Position numbers and translations under genes: made by a program. A DNA stretch of 13,447 nucleotides from JBBAGE01 sp041655055 (GTDB lineage Bacteria; Pseudomonadota; Alphaproteobacteria; Rhodobacterales; Rhodobacteraceae), in contig JBBAGE010000054.1 in NCBI GenBank assembly GCA_041655055.1, positions 1 to 13,447 on the forward strand, given 5' to 3'. Positions 1 through 6,286 of the stretch are shown in pieces (the first letter of the stretch is position 1; each line of letters starts with the position of its first letter). The notes beneath the pieces were generated by a model. That model did not search any database. It was not told the DNA's origin and was given only the letters and a program-made list of their open reading frames with translations.

Positions 1-324
1 GGCGACGATCCGGGCCAGACGTGCAAGCGTTTCATCCACATCGCCCGCATCTTCGCGCACCACCGTAATGCGGTAATTCTGTTCGTTATCGCCAATCAGG
101 CGGCCTTTGCGGTCATAGATCAGCCCGCGCGCCGGTGGGATCAGGCGGATGTTGATGCGGTTTTCCTCGGCCAGCAGCAGATATTGATCGGCCTGATCGA
201 CCTGCAGCCAGCGCATCCGCAGCCCCAGCACCCCCATGAAGGCAAGCTGCGCGCCGCCCAGAAACAGCGCGCGCCGCGTGATCTTGCGGGCCGAGGCTTC
301 GGTATCGCGGGGATGGCGTCTCAT
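1..324 (-). CDS. mrdA: Penicillin-binding protein 2 (PBP2), N-terminal part, cut by window edge
   Basis: This is the first 108 codons of a class B penicillin-binding protein, the transpeptidase that cross-links peptidoglycan during cell elongation with RodA and the Mre proteins. The visible part has a short basic cytoplasmic N-terminus, one membrane-anchor segment at about residues 19-37, and then the start of the periplasmic pedestal with the family-typical stretch IPPARGLIYDRKG at about residues 62-74. The transpeptidase domain and its catalytic serine lie beyond the window. The ATG overlaps the mreD stop codon in an ATGA arrangement, which suggests translational coupling and fixes the start. 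It is the fourth gene of the mreBCD-mrdA operon. The family assignment is firm from the N-terminal motif and the context. PBP2 rather than another class B PBP is inferred mostly from its place after mreD. Confidence 0.93.
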   Translation of the reverse strand, partial: MRRHPRDTEASARKITRRALFLGGAQLAFMGVLGLRMRWLQVDQADQYLLLAEENRINIRLIPPARGLIYDRKGRLIGDNEQNYRITVVREDAGDVDETLARLARIVA

Positions 325-860
325 GATCTTGTCCTGATCCGGTCGATTTCGCCGGGGCCGATACGGCGCACCCCAAGCAGGTTGACGGAAAGAAATACCA
401 CCAGCGGATAGGCCGCAATGCTCATCATCAGTTGCAGCAGGCTAAGCCCCAGCCCCGCGCGTTCGACCATGAACAGCGCCAAAATCAGCCGGTTGCCAAG
501 CGTCATCGCCACCAGCACACCCGTGACCTGCGCCCATTCCACCCAAAATGGCAGATCGCGTGCCGCGCCCGCCCGCGCGCGCAGGAATTCCAGCCCGATA
601 ACGCTTAGCGCCGCCCAGACGCCCGGCGGGCGCAAGAACAGCATGTCATGGATCACCACCAGCACCGCCACCAGCACCACCGGCACATATTCGGGCCGGC
701 GCATCACCCAGGCAAAGGCAAAGACCACCAACAGATCGGGCGCGGGCCATTGCGCCGCACCCACCCGCAGGGGCAACAGGTGAAAGAATAAAAACACCGT
801 TGCGATCAGCGGCAGCAACAGGCGGTAAAACCAGCGGCGCAGAACCAGCGGATCAACCAT
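321..860 (-). CDS. mreD: Rod shape-determining protein MreD
   Basis: MreD is a small inner-membrane protein of the elongasome that works with MreC to link cytoplasmic MreB filaments to the periplasmic wall-synthesis enzymes. The product (179 residues from this start) is almost entirely hydrophobic, with about six membrane segments at roughly residues 12-31, 41-53, 58-76, 81-93, 108-130 and 137-160, and a basic C-terminal tail. Length and topology fit the family. Two starts are possible. The ATG at 872 would add four residues but lacks an obvious ribosome binding site. The ATG at 860 has a GGGGCAGG stretch just upstream, gives an 8-nt overlap with the mreC stop, and begins MVDP, which I recall from relatives, so I chose it. 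The 3' end overlaps mrdA by 4 nt. MreD sequences are poorly conserved, so identification leans on context as well as topology. Confidence 0.9.
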   Translation of the reverse strand: MVDPLVLRRWFYRLLLPLIATVFLFFHLLPLRVGAAQWPAPDLLVVFAFAWVMRRPEYVPVVLVAVLVVIHDMLFLRPPGVWAALSVIGLEFLRARAGAARDLPFWVEWAQVTGVLVAMTLGNRLILALFMVERAGLGLSLLQLMMSIAAYPLVVFLSVNLLGVRRIGPGEIDRIRTRS

Positions 861-1794
861 CGCCTGCCCCATTCGTGACCGGCAGTAACAGCCCGTCTGC
901 CAGCGGCAACACCGGGCCCAGCGGCAGGGCGGGGGGGATCGGCGCGATCAGGCTGCCCGGATCGTCCACGGTTTCGGTCGCATGGCTGCGCAACACGCGC
1001 AGATAGCTCAGCCGCCCGTAATCGGCGGCAAGCGCCACGCGCGAACGCCGGTCTGGCCCCAGCACAACCTGCCCCACCAGCAGATCGGCGGGAAACAGAC
1101 CGCCGTCGCCCGATGTGACCACCCGGTCACCGGGGCGGATCAATTCTGGGTTTTCGACAAATTCCAGCGGCGGTGCGGCGGTATTATCGCCCGACAGCAT
1201 CGCGCGCTGCCCCGAGGGCTGGATCGTCACCGGAATGCGGCTGTTGCTATCGGTCAGCAGGATCACGCGTGATGTGGTTCGCCCGACACCCGAAATCCGG
1301 CCCACCAGCCCGATCCCGTCCATCGTGGCCCAGCCATCCTTGATGCCGTCGCGCTCGCCCACATTCAGCAAAACCGATTGCCGAAAGGGCGAACCGCTAT
1401 CGGCCAGAACCACGCCGGTGACATGCGTCAGCTTGGGATCAAGCCGCACGTTATTGAGGCTCAGCAACCGCGCGTTTTTCTGTTCCAATTGCAAGGCGGC
1501 CTCTTTCCAGGCCTGCATCTGGCGCAATTCGCGGCGCAATTCCTGATTTTGTTCGTAAATGCGATTATAGCTTTGAAACCCCTCGACCATGCCTGCCACC
1601 CGCGTGACCGGCACCAGCGCCCATTCGAACGAGGGCACGATCCGATCCACCAATGCGGCGCGGAACTGTTCGACCCGGGGGCTGTCGATGCGCCAAAGAA
1701 TGAACAGGCCCATAAGCACCAACACCACCAACCCGACCAACAAGCGTCGGACCGGGCGGATGTAGGTGTCGTTTATGTTTCTGTCCATTGCCAC
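853..1794 (-). CDS. mreC: Rod shape-determining protein MreC
   Basis: MreC is a bitopic membrane protein whose periplasmic part binds and activates PBP2 and connects it to MreB via MreD. The 313-residue product has a short basic cytoplasmic tail, one membrane helix at about residues 18-34, a Glu/Gln/Arg-rich coiled coil at about residues 70-112, and then the beta-rich MreC core. The C-terminus is proline- and leucine-rich and probably disordered. I chose the GTG at 1794 because GGAG (plus 1801-1804) sits 6 nt before it. An ATG two codons later at 1788 is the alternative, but its spacing to GGAG is 12 nt. The gene starts 38 nt after the mreB stop and overlaps mreD. A run of seven G (plus 931-937) falls in the proline-rich 3' end. 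The reading frame is intact. Confidence 0.94.
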   Translation of the reverse strand: MAMDRNINDTYIRPVRRLLVGLVVLVLMGLFILWRIDSPRVEQFRAALVDRIVPSFEWALVPVTRVAGMVEGFQSYNRIYEQNQELRRELRQMQAWKEAALQLEQKNARLLSLNNVRLDPKLTHVTGVVLADSGSPFRQSVLLNVGERDGIKDGWATMDGIGLVGRISGVGRTTSRVILLTDSNSRIPVTIQPSGQRAMLSGDNTAAPPLEFVENPELIRPGDRVVTSGDGGLFPADLLVGQVVLGPDRRSRVALAADYGRLSYLRVLRSHATETVDDPGSLIAPIPPALPLGPVLPLADGLLLPVTNGAGDG

Positions 1795-1832
1795 GTCGGT
1801 CTCCGCGCAGCGCGCACCCGCATGGGGGGCCG

Positions 1833-2870
1833 TCAGCTATCGTAATCTACAACATGACGCAGTTGTTTTTCATATTCCAGCGCCTTGCCGGTGCCCAGTG
1901 CCACGCAGTTGAGTGTGTCATCCGCCACCGAAACCGCAAGCCCCGTTTGTTCGCGCAAAGCCAGATCCAGCTCGCCCAGCAGCGCGCCGCCGCCCGTCAG
2001 CATCACGCCGCGATCGACGATATCGGCGGCCAGATCGGGGGGCGTGGCCTCAAGCGCGGTCATCACTGCCTCGCAGATTTGCTGGACGGGTTCGGCCAGC
2101 GCCTCGGCCACCTGCGCCTGATTGATCTCGATTTCCTTGGGCAGACCGTTCAGCAGATCGCGCCCGCGAATATGCATGCTGGCGCCGCGGCCGTCATCGG
2201 GCATCCGCGCGGTGCCGATCGATGTCTTGATCCGCTCGGCGGTGCTGTCGCCGATCAGCAGGTTCTGGTTGCGGCGCAGATAGGCGATAATGGCTTCGTC
2301 CATCCGGTCGCCGCCCACCCGGACCGAGCGCGCATAGACGATATCCCCAAGGCTGAGCACGGCCACCTCGGTCGTGCCGCCGCCGACATCGACAACCATG
2401 TTGCCGGTGGGATCGGTGATCGGCATGCCCGCGCCGATCGCCGCAGCGATCGGTTCGGCAATCAGCCCGGCGCGGCGCGCGCCGGCCGACAGCACCGACT
2501 GGCGGATCGCGCGTTTTTCCACCGGGGTTGCGCCATGGGGCACACAGACGATGATTTTCGGTTTGGAAAAGGTGGTGCGCTTGTGCACCTTGCGGATGAA
2601 ATGCTTGATCATTTCCTCGGCCGTGTCGAAATCGGCGATCACCCCGTCGCGCATTGGCCGGATCGCCTGAATCGACCCGGGCGTGCGCCCCAGCATCAGC
2701 TTGGCATCTTCGCCCACGGCCAGAACCTGTTTGCGGCCATCCTTGACATGAAAGGCCACGACCGAGGGTTCGTTCAGGATGATGCCCTTGCCCTTGACGT
2801 AAACCAGTGTGTTGGCTGTGCCGAGATCTATCGCCATATCCGACGAAAACAGACCTGCGAGTGATACCAT
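1833..2870 (-). CDS. mreB: Rod shape-determining protein MreB (bacterial actin)
   Basis: MreB is the actin-like ATPase that forms membrane-bound filaments and directs lateral wall synthesis. The 345-residue product has the usual length and all actin-fold signatures: phosphate-1 loop DLGTANT at residues 15-21, the conserved glutamate E139 in IAEPIAAA, phosphate-2 loop DVGGGTT at 161-167, and the adenosine motif TGGG at 292-295. The N-terminal MVSLAGLFSSD is short and hydrophobic, as expected for the membrane-contacting end. The ORF is open upstream to 2936, but the ATG at 2870 matches the conserved MreB N-terminus and has GGAAAG about 8 nt upstream, so the longer form is rejected. It is the first gene of mreB-mreC-mreD-mrdA, with its own candidate promoter upstream. 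No key residue is missing. Confidence 0.97.
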   Translation of the reverse strand: MVSLAGLFSSDMAIDLGTANTLVYVKGKGIILNEPSVVAFHVKDGRKQVLAVGEDAKLMLGRTPGSIQAIRPMRDGVIADFDTAEEMIKHFIRKVHKRTTFSKPKIIVCVPHGATPVEKRAIRQSVLSAGARRAGLIAEPIAAAIGAGMPITDPTGNMVVDVGGGTTEVAVLSLGDIVYARSVRVGGDRMDEAIIAYLRRNQNLLIGDSTAERIKTSIGTARMPDDGRGASMHIRGRDLLNGLPKEIEINQAQVAEALAEPVQQICEAVMTALEATPPDLAADIVDRGVMLTGGGALLGELDLALREQTGLAVSVADDTLNCVALGTGKALEYEKQLRHVVDYDS

Positions 2871-2925
2871 GATGCGCGCTTTCCACTGAGCCGCCGGGAT
2901 AGAATCTCGGGCAGCGTTTTGGCCG

Positions 2926-2954
2926 CTTATAGGCATCCTGCCTGCGCAGGAAAA
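2926..2954 (-). promoter_or_regulatory. Candidate promoter of the mreBCD-mrdA operon
   Basis: On the minus strand a TATAAG box (plus 2926-2931) lies 17 nt after TTTTCC (plus 2949-2954), about 56 nt before the mreB start. The -10 is a good sigma-70-type match and the -35 is weak. A perfect 10-bp palindrome CCTGCGCAGG fills plus 2941-2950, in the spacer and touching the -35. The same TATAAGC heptamer occurs in the candidate carB promoter. This is sequence-level inference only. Confidence 0.4.
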
Positions 2955-3132
2955 GGGCGCGGCGTGGCCCTATTGGCGGCAAACCGCCGTTCTGGCGCCA
3001 CGTCAGGCGCGCGCCGGGCGGGAAAAATGTTCGATAAAGGCTGATGCGACGGGGATTTGCCGATAAATCACGGCGAAAATGTGGCGAAATGACAATTCCG
3101 TGCGCCGGTTTTGATGGGCATTTTTTCTGTAT

Positions 3133-3158
3133 CGCGCGGGCAGGGGGCCGCCCGCGCG
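3133..3158 (-). terminator. Hairpin after leuA, possible terminator without U-tract
   Basis: A perfect 9-bp stem CGCGCGGGC/GCCCGCGCG (plus 3133-3141 and 3150-3158) with an 8-nt loop begins 7 nt after the leuA stop. On the transcribed minus strand it is followed by AUACAGAAAAAAU, not by a U-run, so it is not a textbook intrinsic terminator. It could block 3' exonucleases or act with Rho. The T-run lies on the left side, where it would not serve plus-strand transcripts either. Confidence 0.45.
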
Positions 3159-3165
3159 GGGAATG

Positions 3166-4743
3166 TCAGACGACATCCTTGTAATTGACGGTTTTCACAT
3201 CGGCATCGGGGGCCGATTTTTCGCGCCGCACCAACAGCCGGTTCAGCGCGTTGACATAGGCCTTGGCGCTGGCCACGACCGTATCTGTATCGGAACTTTG
3301 GCCGGTGACGATCTTGCCATTTTCCTCAAGCCGCACGGAAACGGTAGCCTGGGCATCTGTGCCTTCGGTCACGGCATGCACCTGGTAAAGCTGCAGGCGC
3401 GCGGTCGTCGGGAACAGCGATTTGATCGCCTTGAACGTGGCGTCAACCGGGCCGTCGCCCTCCATATGTGCCTGTTTCTTATCGCCATCAATGAGCATGG
3501 TCAGATCGGCGGTTTGCGGCCCCTCGGTCCCGCAGACGACGCGCAGATATTGCACCTGCAGGCGCTCATTTTCGGGCGCGCCGGCGCTTTCGGTCATCAG
3601 CGCGATCAGATCGTCATCATAGACTTCCTTTTTGCGGTCGGCCAAAGCCTTGAACCGCACGAACACATCCTTGAGCTGGTTATCCCCCACCTCATAGCCC
3701 AGATCGGCCAGTTTGGCGCGCAAAGCGGCGCGGCCCGAATGTTTGCCCATGGCGATATTGGCCTCGTTCAGGCCGATATCGGCGGGCTTCATGATTTCGA
3801 ACGTTTCGACGTTTTTCAGCACGCCATCCTGATGGATGCCCGATTCGTGCAAGAACGCATTCTTGCCCACGATCGCCTTGTTGAACTGCACCGGAAAACC
3901 CGACACCTGGCTGACACGGCGCGAAATATTCATGATTTTCGTCGTATCGATGCCGGTGCGATAGGGCATGATATCGTTGCGCACCTTCAGCGCCATTACG
4001 ACTTCTTCCAGCGCGGTATTGCCGGCGCGTTCGCCCAGGCCGTTGATCGTGCATTCGATCTGGCGTGCGCCCGCACCCACGGCGGCCAGCGCATTGGCCG
4101 TGGCCATGCCCAGATCATTATGGCAATGGGTCGAGAAAATCACACCATCGGCGCCGGGCACGCGTTCCAGCAACATCGCGATCAGATCGGCCGATTCGCG
4201 CGGCGCGGTATAGCCGACGGTATCGGGAATATTGATCGTTGTGGCCCCGGCCTTGATCGCAATTTCCACCACACGGCAGAGATAATCATGTTCCGTGCGC
4301 GTGGCATCCATGGGCGACCATTGCACATCTTCGCACAGGTTGCGCGCATGGGTCACGGTTTCATGAATGCGCGCGGCCATCTGATCCATATCGAGATTGG
4401 GGATGGCGCGGTGCAGGGGCGATGTGCCGATGAATGTGTGAATCCGGGGTTTGCGAGCATGTTTCACCGCATCCCAGGCGCGGTCGATATCGGTGAAATT
4501 CGCGCGCGCCAGCCCGCAGATGATTGCGTTTTTCGCGTTTTTCGCGATTTCGGATACGGCGTGAAAATCGCCCTCGGATGCGATGGGGAAACCGGCTTCG
4601 ATGATATCGACGCCCATTTCATCCAGCAGCCCCGCGATTTCGAGCTTTTCATTATGGCTCATCGTCGCGCCGGGGCTTTGTTCGCCATCGCGCAAGGTGG
4701 TGTCAAAGATCAGAACCTGATCTTGTTGGGCGGCATTGGACAT
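3166..4743 (-). CDS. leuA: 2-isopropylmalate synthase
   Basis: LeuA condenses acetyl-CoA with 2-oxoisovalerate to 2-isopropylmalate, the first committed and leucine-inhibited step of leucine synthesis in the cytoplasm. The 525-residue product matches the usual length (about 520). The N-terminal TIM barrel opens with the signature FDTTLRDGEQSPGATM from F13. Metal ligands expected from the family are present: D14, H206 and H208 in HCHND, and N242 in GLGERAGN. The C-terminal part, about 395-525, is the leucine-binding regulatory domain, which separates it from homocitrate or HMG-type relatives. The ATG at 4743 with GAGAG a few nt upstream and the typical N-terminus is the start. An in-frame TTG at 4758 would add five residues and is unlikely. 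A leucine-rich leader peptide and alternative hairpins precede it, so regulation by leucine-dependent attenuation is likely. Confidence 0.97.
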   Translation of the reverse strand: MSNAAQQDQVLIFDTTLRDGEQSPGATMSHNEKLEIAGLLDEMGVDIIEAGFPIASEGDFHAVSEIAKNAKNAIICGLARANFTDIDRAWDAVKHARKPRIHTFIGTSPLHRAIPNLDMDQMAARIHETVTHARNLCEDVQWSPMDATRTEHDYLCRVVEIAIKAGATTINIPDTVGYTAPRESADLIAMLLERVPGADGVIFSTHCHNDLGMATANALAAVGAGARQIECTINGLGERAGNTALEEVVMALKVRNDIMPYRTGIDTTKIMNISRRVSQVSGFPVQFNKAIVGKNAFLHESGIHQDGVLKNVETFEIMKPADIGLNEANIAMGKHSGRAALRAKLADLGYEVGDNQLKDVFVRFKALADRKKEVYDDDLIALMTESAGAPENERLQVQYLRVVCGTEGPQTADLTMLIDGDKKQAHMEGDGPVDATFKAIKSLFPTTARLQLYQVHAVTEGTDAQATVSVRLEENGKIVTGQSSDTDTVVASAKAYVNALNRLLVRREKSAPDADVKTVNYKDVV

Positions 4744-4774
4744 GGTGTTCTCTCTCAAGCTGAAATGATACTGG

Positions 4775-4825
4775 CTTGGGCGCTGGTCACCTCTGAGCGG
4801 TCGCGCCCAAGGGCACGCTCAGAGG
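4775..4825 (-). promoter_or_regulatory. leuA leader: two mutually exclusive hairpins (attenuator-like)
   Basis: In transcript order four segments occur: 1 CCUCUGAGCG (plus 4825-4816, holding the leader peptide stop), 2 CUUGGGCGC (4811-4803), 3 CGCUCAGAGG (4799-4790), and 4 GCGCCCAAG (4783-4775). Segments 1:3 pair perfectly over 10 bp and 2:4 pair perfectly over 9 bp. Segment 2 lies in the loop of 1:3 and segment 3 in the loop of 2:4, so nested folding allows only one. A translating ribosome at the leucine codons or at the stop would decide which forms. No U-run follows segment 4 (CCAGUAUCAUUUCAG), so the output may be Rho-dependent, a weak terminator, or control of leuA translation 32 nt downstream. 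The hairpins are seen; the mechanism is inferred. Confidence 0.7.
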
Positions 4826-4896
4826 CAGCTAAGGAGAAGCAGTCCGTGATGGGGCGCCGCGCGCAAAGCGCGGGTGGCGGCGGGAATATGTGTCAT
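4819..4896 (-). CDS. leuA leader peptide (leucine attenuator peptide)
   Basis: A 25-codon reading frame starts at ATG 4896 and ends in TGA inside segment 1 of the leader hairpins. It encodes six leucines, four of them consecutive (CTG CTT CTC CTT, plus 4842-4831), followed by Ser-Cys-Leu-stop. Such a run of the end-product amino acid just before a hairpin and the first pathway gene is the hallmark of ribosome-mediated attenuation. The peptide itself is probably not functional. An alternative in-frame ATG at 4905 would add three residues (MTV). Neither start has an ideal ribosome binding site: CAGG lies 2 nt from 4905 and about 11-12 nt from 4896. A 6-bp hairpin CCGCGC/GCGCGG (4857-4873) in the coding part could act as a pause site. 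The frame stays open further upstream, but the candidate promoter at 4913-4940 argues against a longer protein. Confidence 0.75.
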   Translation of the reverse strand: MTHIPAATRALRAAPHHGLLLLSCL

Positions 4897-4912
4897 CACG
4901 GTCATGACCTGC

Positions 4913-4940
4913 AATATACCCGCCATTGGCGCGGTGAAAA
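4913..4940 (-). promoter_or_regulatory. Candidate promoter of leuA and its leader
   Basis: On the minus strand TTTTCA (plus 4935-4940) and TATATT (plus 4913-4918) are separated by 16 nt. Transcription would begin around 4905-4907, at or just before the leader peptide start. An 8-nt direct repeat GCGCCAAT (plus 4948-4955 and 4925-4932, 23 bp apart) flanks the -35 box. The position just after the helicase terminator supports a separate transcription unit. Confidence 0.5.
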
Positions 4941-4965
4941 CCCCTAAATTGGCGCAATCACCCGG

Positions 4966-5003
4966 AAAAGAAACGCCCGCCCGGTCGGATGACGGGGCGG
5001 GCG
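4966..5003 (-). terminator. Intrinsic terminator of the DEAD-box helicase gene
   Basis: A perfect 9-bp GC stem CGCCCGCCC/GGGCGGGCG (plus 4995-5003 and 4974-4982) with a 12-nt loop starts 5 nt after the helicase stop and is directly followed on the minus strand by UUUCUUUU (plus 4973-4966). This is a standard Rho-independent terminator and separates the helicase from leuA. Confidence 0.87.
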
Positions 5004-5008
5004 GGGTA

Positions 5009-6286
5009 TCATGCTGCGCGGGTGGTGCGGCGCGCGGGGCGCGAATTGCGGTTTTGCGCGGGCTTGCCGCCACCGCCATTGCCACCCCCGCCTGCGCCAA
5101 AGCGCCGGCGGCCGCCGCCATTGCCGCGCGCGGGTTTCTTGGCGCCCGGTTCCTCGGCAAAGGGTTGGCCAGAGGCCACGGGGATCGTGATCCCCATCAC
5201 CTTTTCGATCGAGCGCAATTCGCCCATTTCTGCCGATGAACACAGCGCCACAGCCGCGCCATCACGCCCGGCGCGCGCGGTGCGCCCGATCCGGTGGATG
5301 TAGTTTTCGGGCACATTGGGCAGTTCAAAGTTATAAACATGACGCACGCCCGGAATATCAATGCCGCGCGCGGCCACATCGGTGGCGACCAGCACCTTGA
5401 TCGTGCCATCGCGGAACGCTTGCAAGGTGCGTTCGCGCTGGCTTTGGCTTTTGTTGCCATGGATCGAGCCTGCGGCAAAACCAGCAGCCGACAATTGTTT
5501 CATCAACCGTTCCGAGCCGTGTTTGGTGCGCCCGAATACCAGCGACATTTCACCGGGATGGCGGGCCAGCAGGGAAATCAGCTTGTCGGTCTTGGCGGCC
5601 TGGCTGATAAAGTGGACCTCTTGTGTCACCTTGTCGGCGGCCTTGCCTTGGGGCGTGACCTCGATCCGGACAGGATTGCGCAGATAGGATGCGGCGATTT
5701 CCGACATCTGTTTGTTCATCGTGGCGGAAAACAACATGGTCTGGCGATCTTCGGCCAGCAGCGGCGCGATTTTACGCAAGGCATGGATGAACCCCATGTC
5801 AAGCATCTGATCGGCCTCGTCCAGCACCAGAAATTCGGTTTCATCCAGATAGACGGCGCGGCGGTCAATCAGGTCCATCAGCCGGCCGGGCGTGGCCACC
5901 AGAATATCGGTGCCACGTTCCAGCGCCTTGATCTGCGCGCCGATCGAGGCCCCGCCAACCACGCGGTTGATTTTCAGATGGGTGCCTTTGACATAGGTGT
6001 AAAGCGTTTGCGCGATCTGGTTCACCAGTTCACGCGTGGGGGCCAGCACCAGCGCGCGTACCTTGCGCGGCGCGGGTTTCGTGCCCACACCCATGGCGTG
6101 ATGGATCAACGGCAGGCCAAAGGCCAGCGTTTTGCCGGTGCCGGTTTGGGCCAGGCCCATGACATCGCGGCCATTCATGACCTCGGGGATGGCACGCGCC
6201 TGAATCGGGGTGGGTTTGTCCATCCCCTGTTCGTTCAGCAGCGTCATAAGGCGTGGCGCAAGGCCCAGCATGGAAAAATCGGTCAA
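5009..6286 (-). CDS. DEAD-box ATP-dependent RNA helicase, RhlE-like
   Basis: This 425-residue protein unwinds short RNA duplexes with ATP and probably serves ribosome assembly or RNA turnover. All helicase motifs are intact: Q motif with PTPIQ at about 25-29, Walker A AQTGTGKT at 46-53, APTREL near 82, TPGR near 132, DEAD at 156-159, SAT at 187-189, ATDVAARGID at 301-310, and HRIGRTARAG at 331-340. After about residue 380 comes a basic Gly/Arg/Asn-rich tail, a disordered RNA-binding extension common in this group. The start is a TTG at 6286: AAAGGA (plus 6293-6298) lies exactly 6 nt upstream and the product begins TDFSMLGLAP, the usual family N-terminus. The ATG at 6271 is too far from any ribosome binding site. 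The in-frame extension up to 6520 is Arg/Pro/Cys-rich and looks noncoding. RhlE fits better than DeaD or SrmB by size and tail, but the exact ortholog is unsure. Confidence 0.95.
   Translation of the reverse strand: MTDFSMLGLAPRLMTLLNEQGMDKPTPIQARAIPEVMNGRDVMGLAQTGTGKTLAFGLPLIHHAMGVGTKPAPRKVRALVLAPTRELVNQIAQTLYTYVKGTHLKINRVVGGASIGAQIKALERGTDILVATPGRLMDLIDRRAVYLDETEFLVLDEADQMLDMGFIHALRKIAPLLAEDRQTMLFSATMNKQMSEIAASYLRNPVRIEVTPQGKAADKVTQEVHFISQAAKTDKLISLLARHPGEMSLVFGRTKHGSERLMKQLSAAGFAAGSIHGNKSQSQRERTLQAFRDGTIKVLVATDVAARGIDIPGVRHVYNFELPNVPENYIHRIGRTARAGRDGAAVALCSSAEMGELRSIEKVMGITIPVASGQPFAEEPGAKKPARGNGGGRRRFGAGGGGNGGGGKPAQNRNSRPARRTTRAA

Larger units (their letters stand above)
2871..3165. other. 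Intergenic region between leuA and mreB
   Basis: This 295-nt gap between two minus-strand genes shows no coding signal. It holds a GC-rich hairpin just after leuA (3133-3158), a tandem repeat GGCGAAAATG/GGCGAAATGA (3072-3092), two copies of CGATAAA (3032-3038 and 3061-3067), and the candidate mreB promoter near 2926-2954. A second weak -35-like TTGTCA exists on the minus strand near 3090-3095 but lacks a convincing -10. Confidence 0.6.

Noticed and set aside
1788..2864. 358-codon plus-strand open frame opposite mreB
   Set aside because: Shadow of mreB, which carries every actin-fold motif on the minus strand.
2871..2936. 22-residue N-terminal extension of MreB
   Set aside because: MreB proteins begin at the residue chosen, a ribosome binding site precedes it, and the extension runs through the candidate promoter.
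3163..4947. 594-codon plus-strand open frame opposite leuA
   Set aside because: It mirrors leuA almost exactly, is rich in His, Gln, Arg and Gly as expected for antisense of GC-rich genes, and leuA has complete family motifs. It also runs through the leader hairpins.
4897..5160. 113-codon frame that includes the leuA leader peptide
   Set aside because: The upstream part crosses the helicase terminator and leuA promoter. Only the last 25-28 codons have the features of an attenuator peptide.
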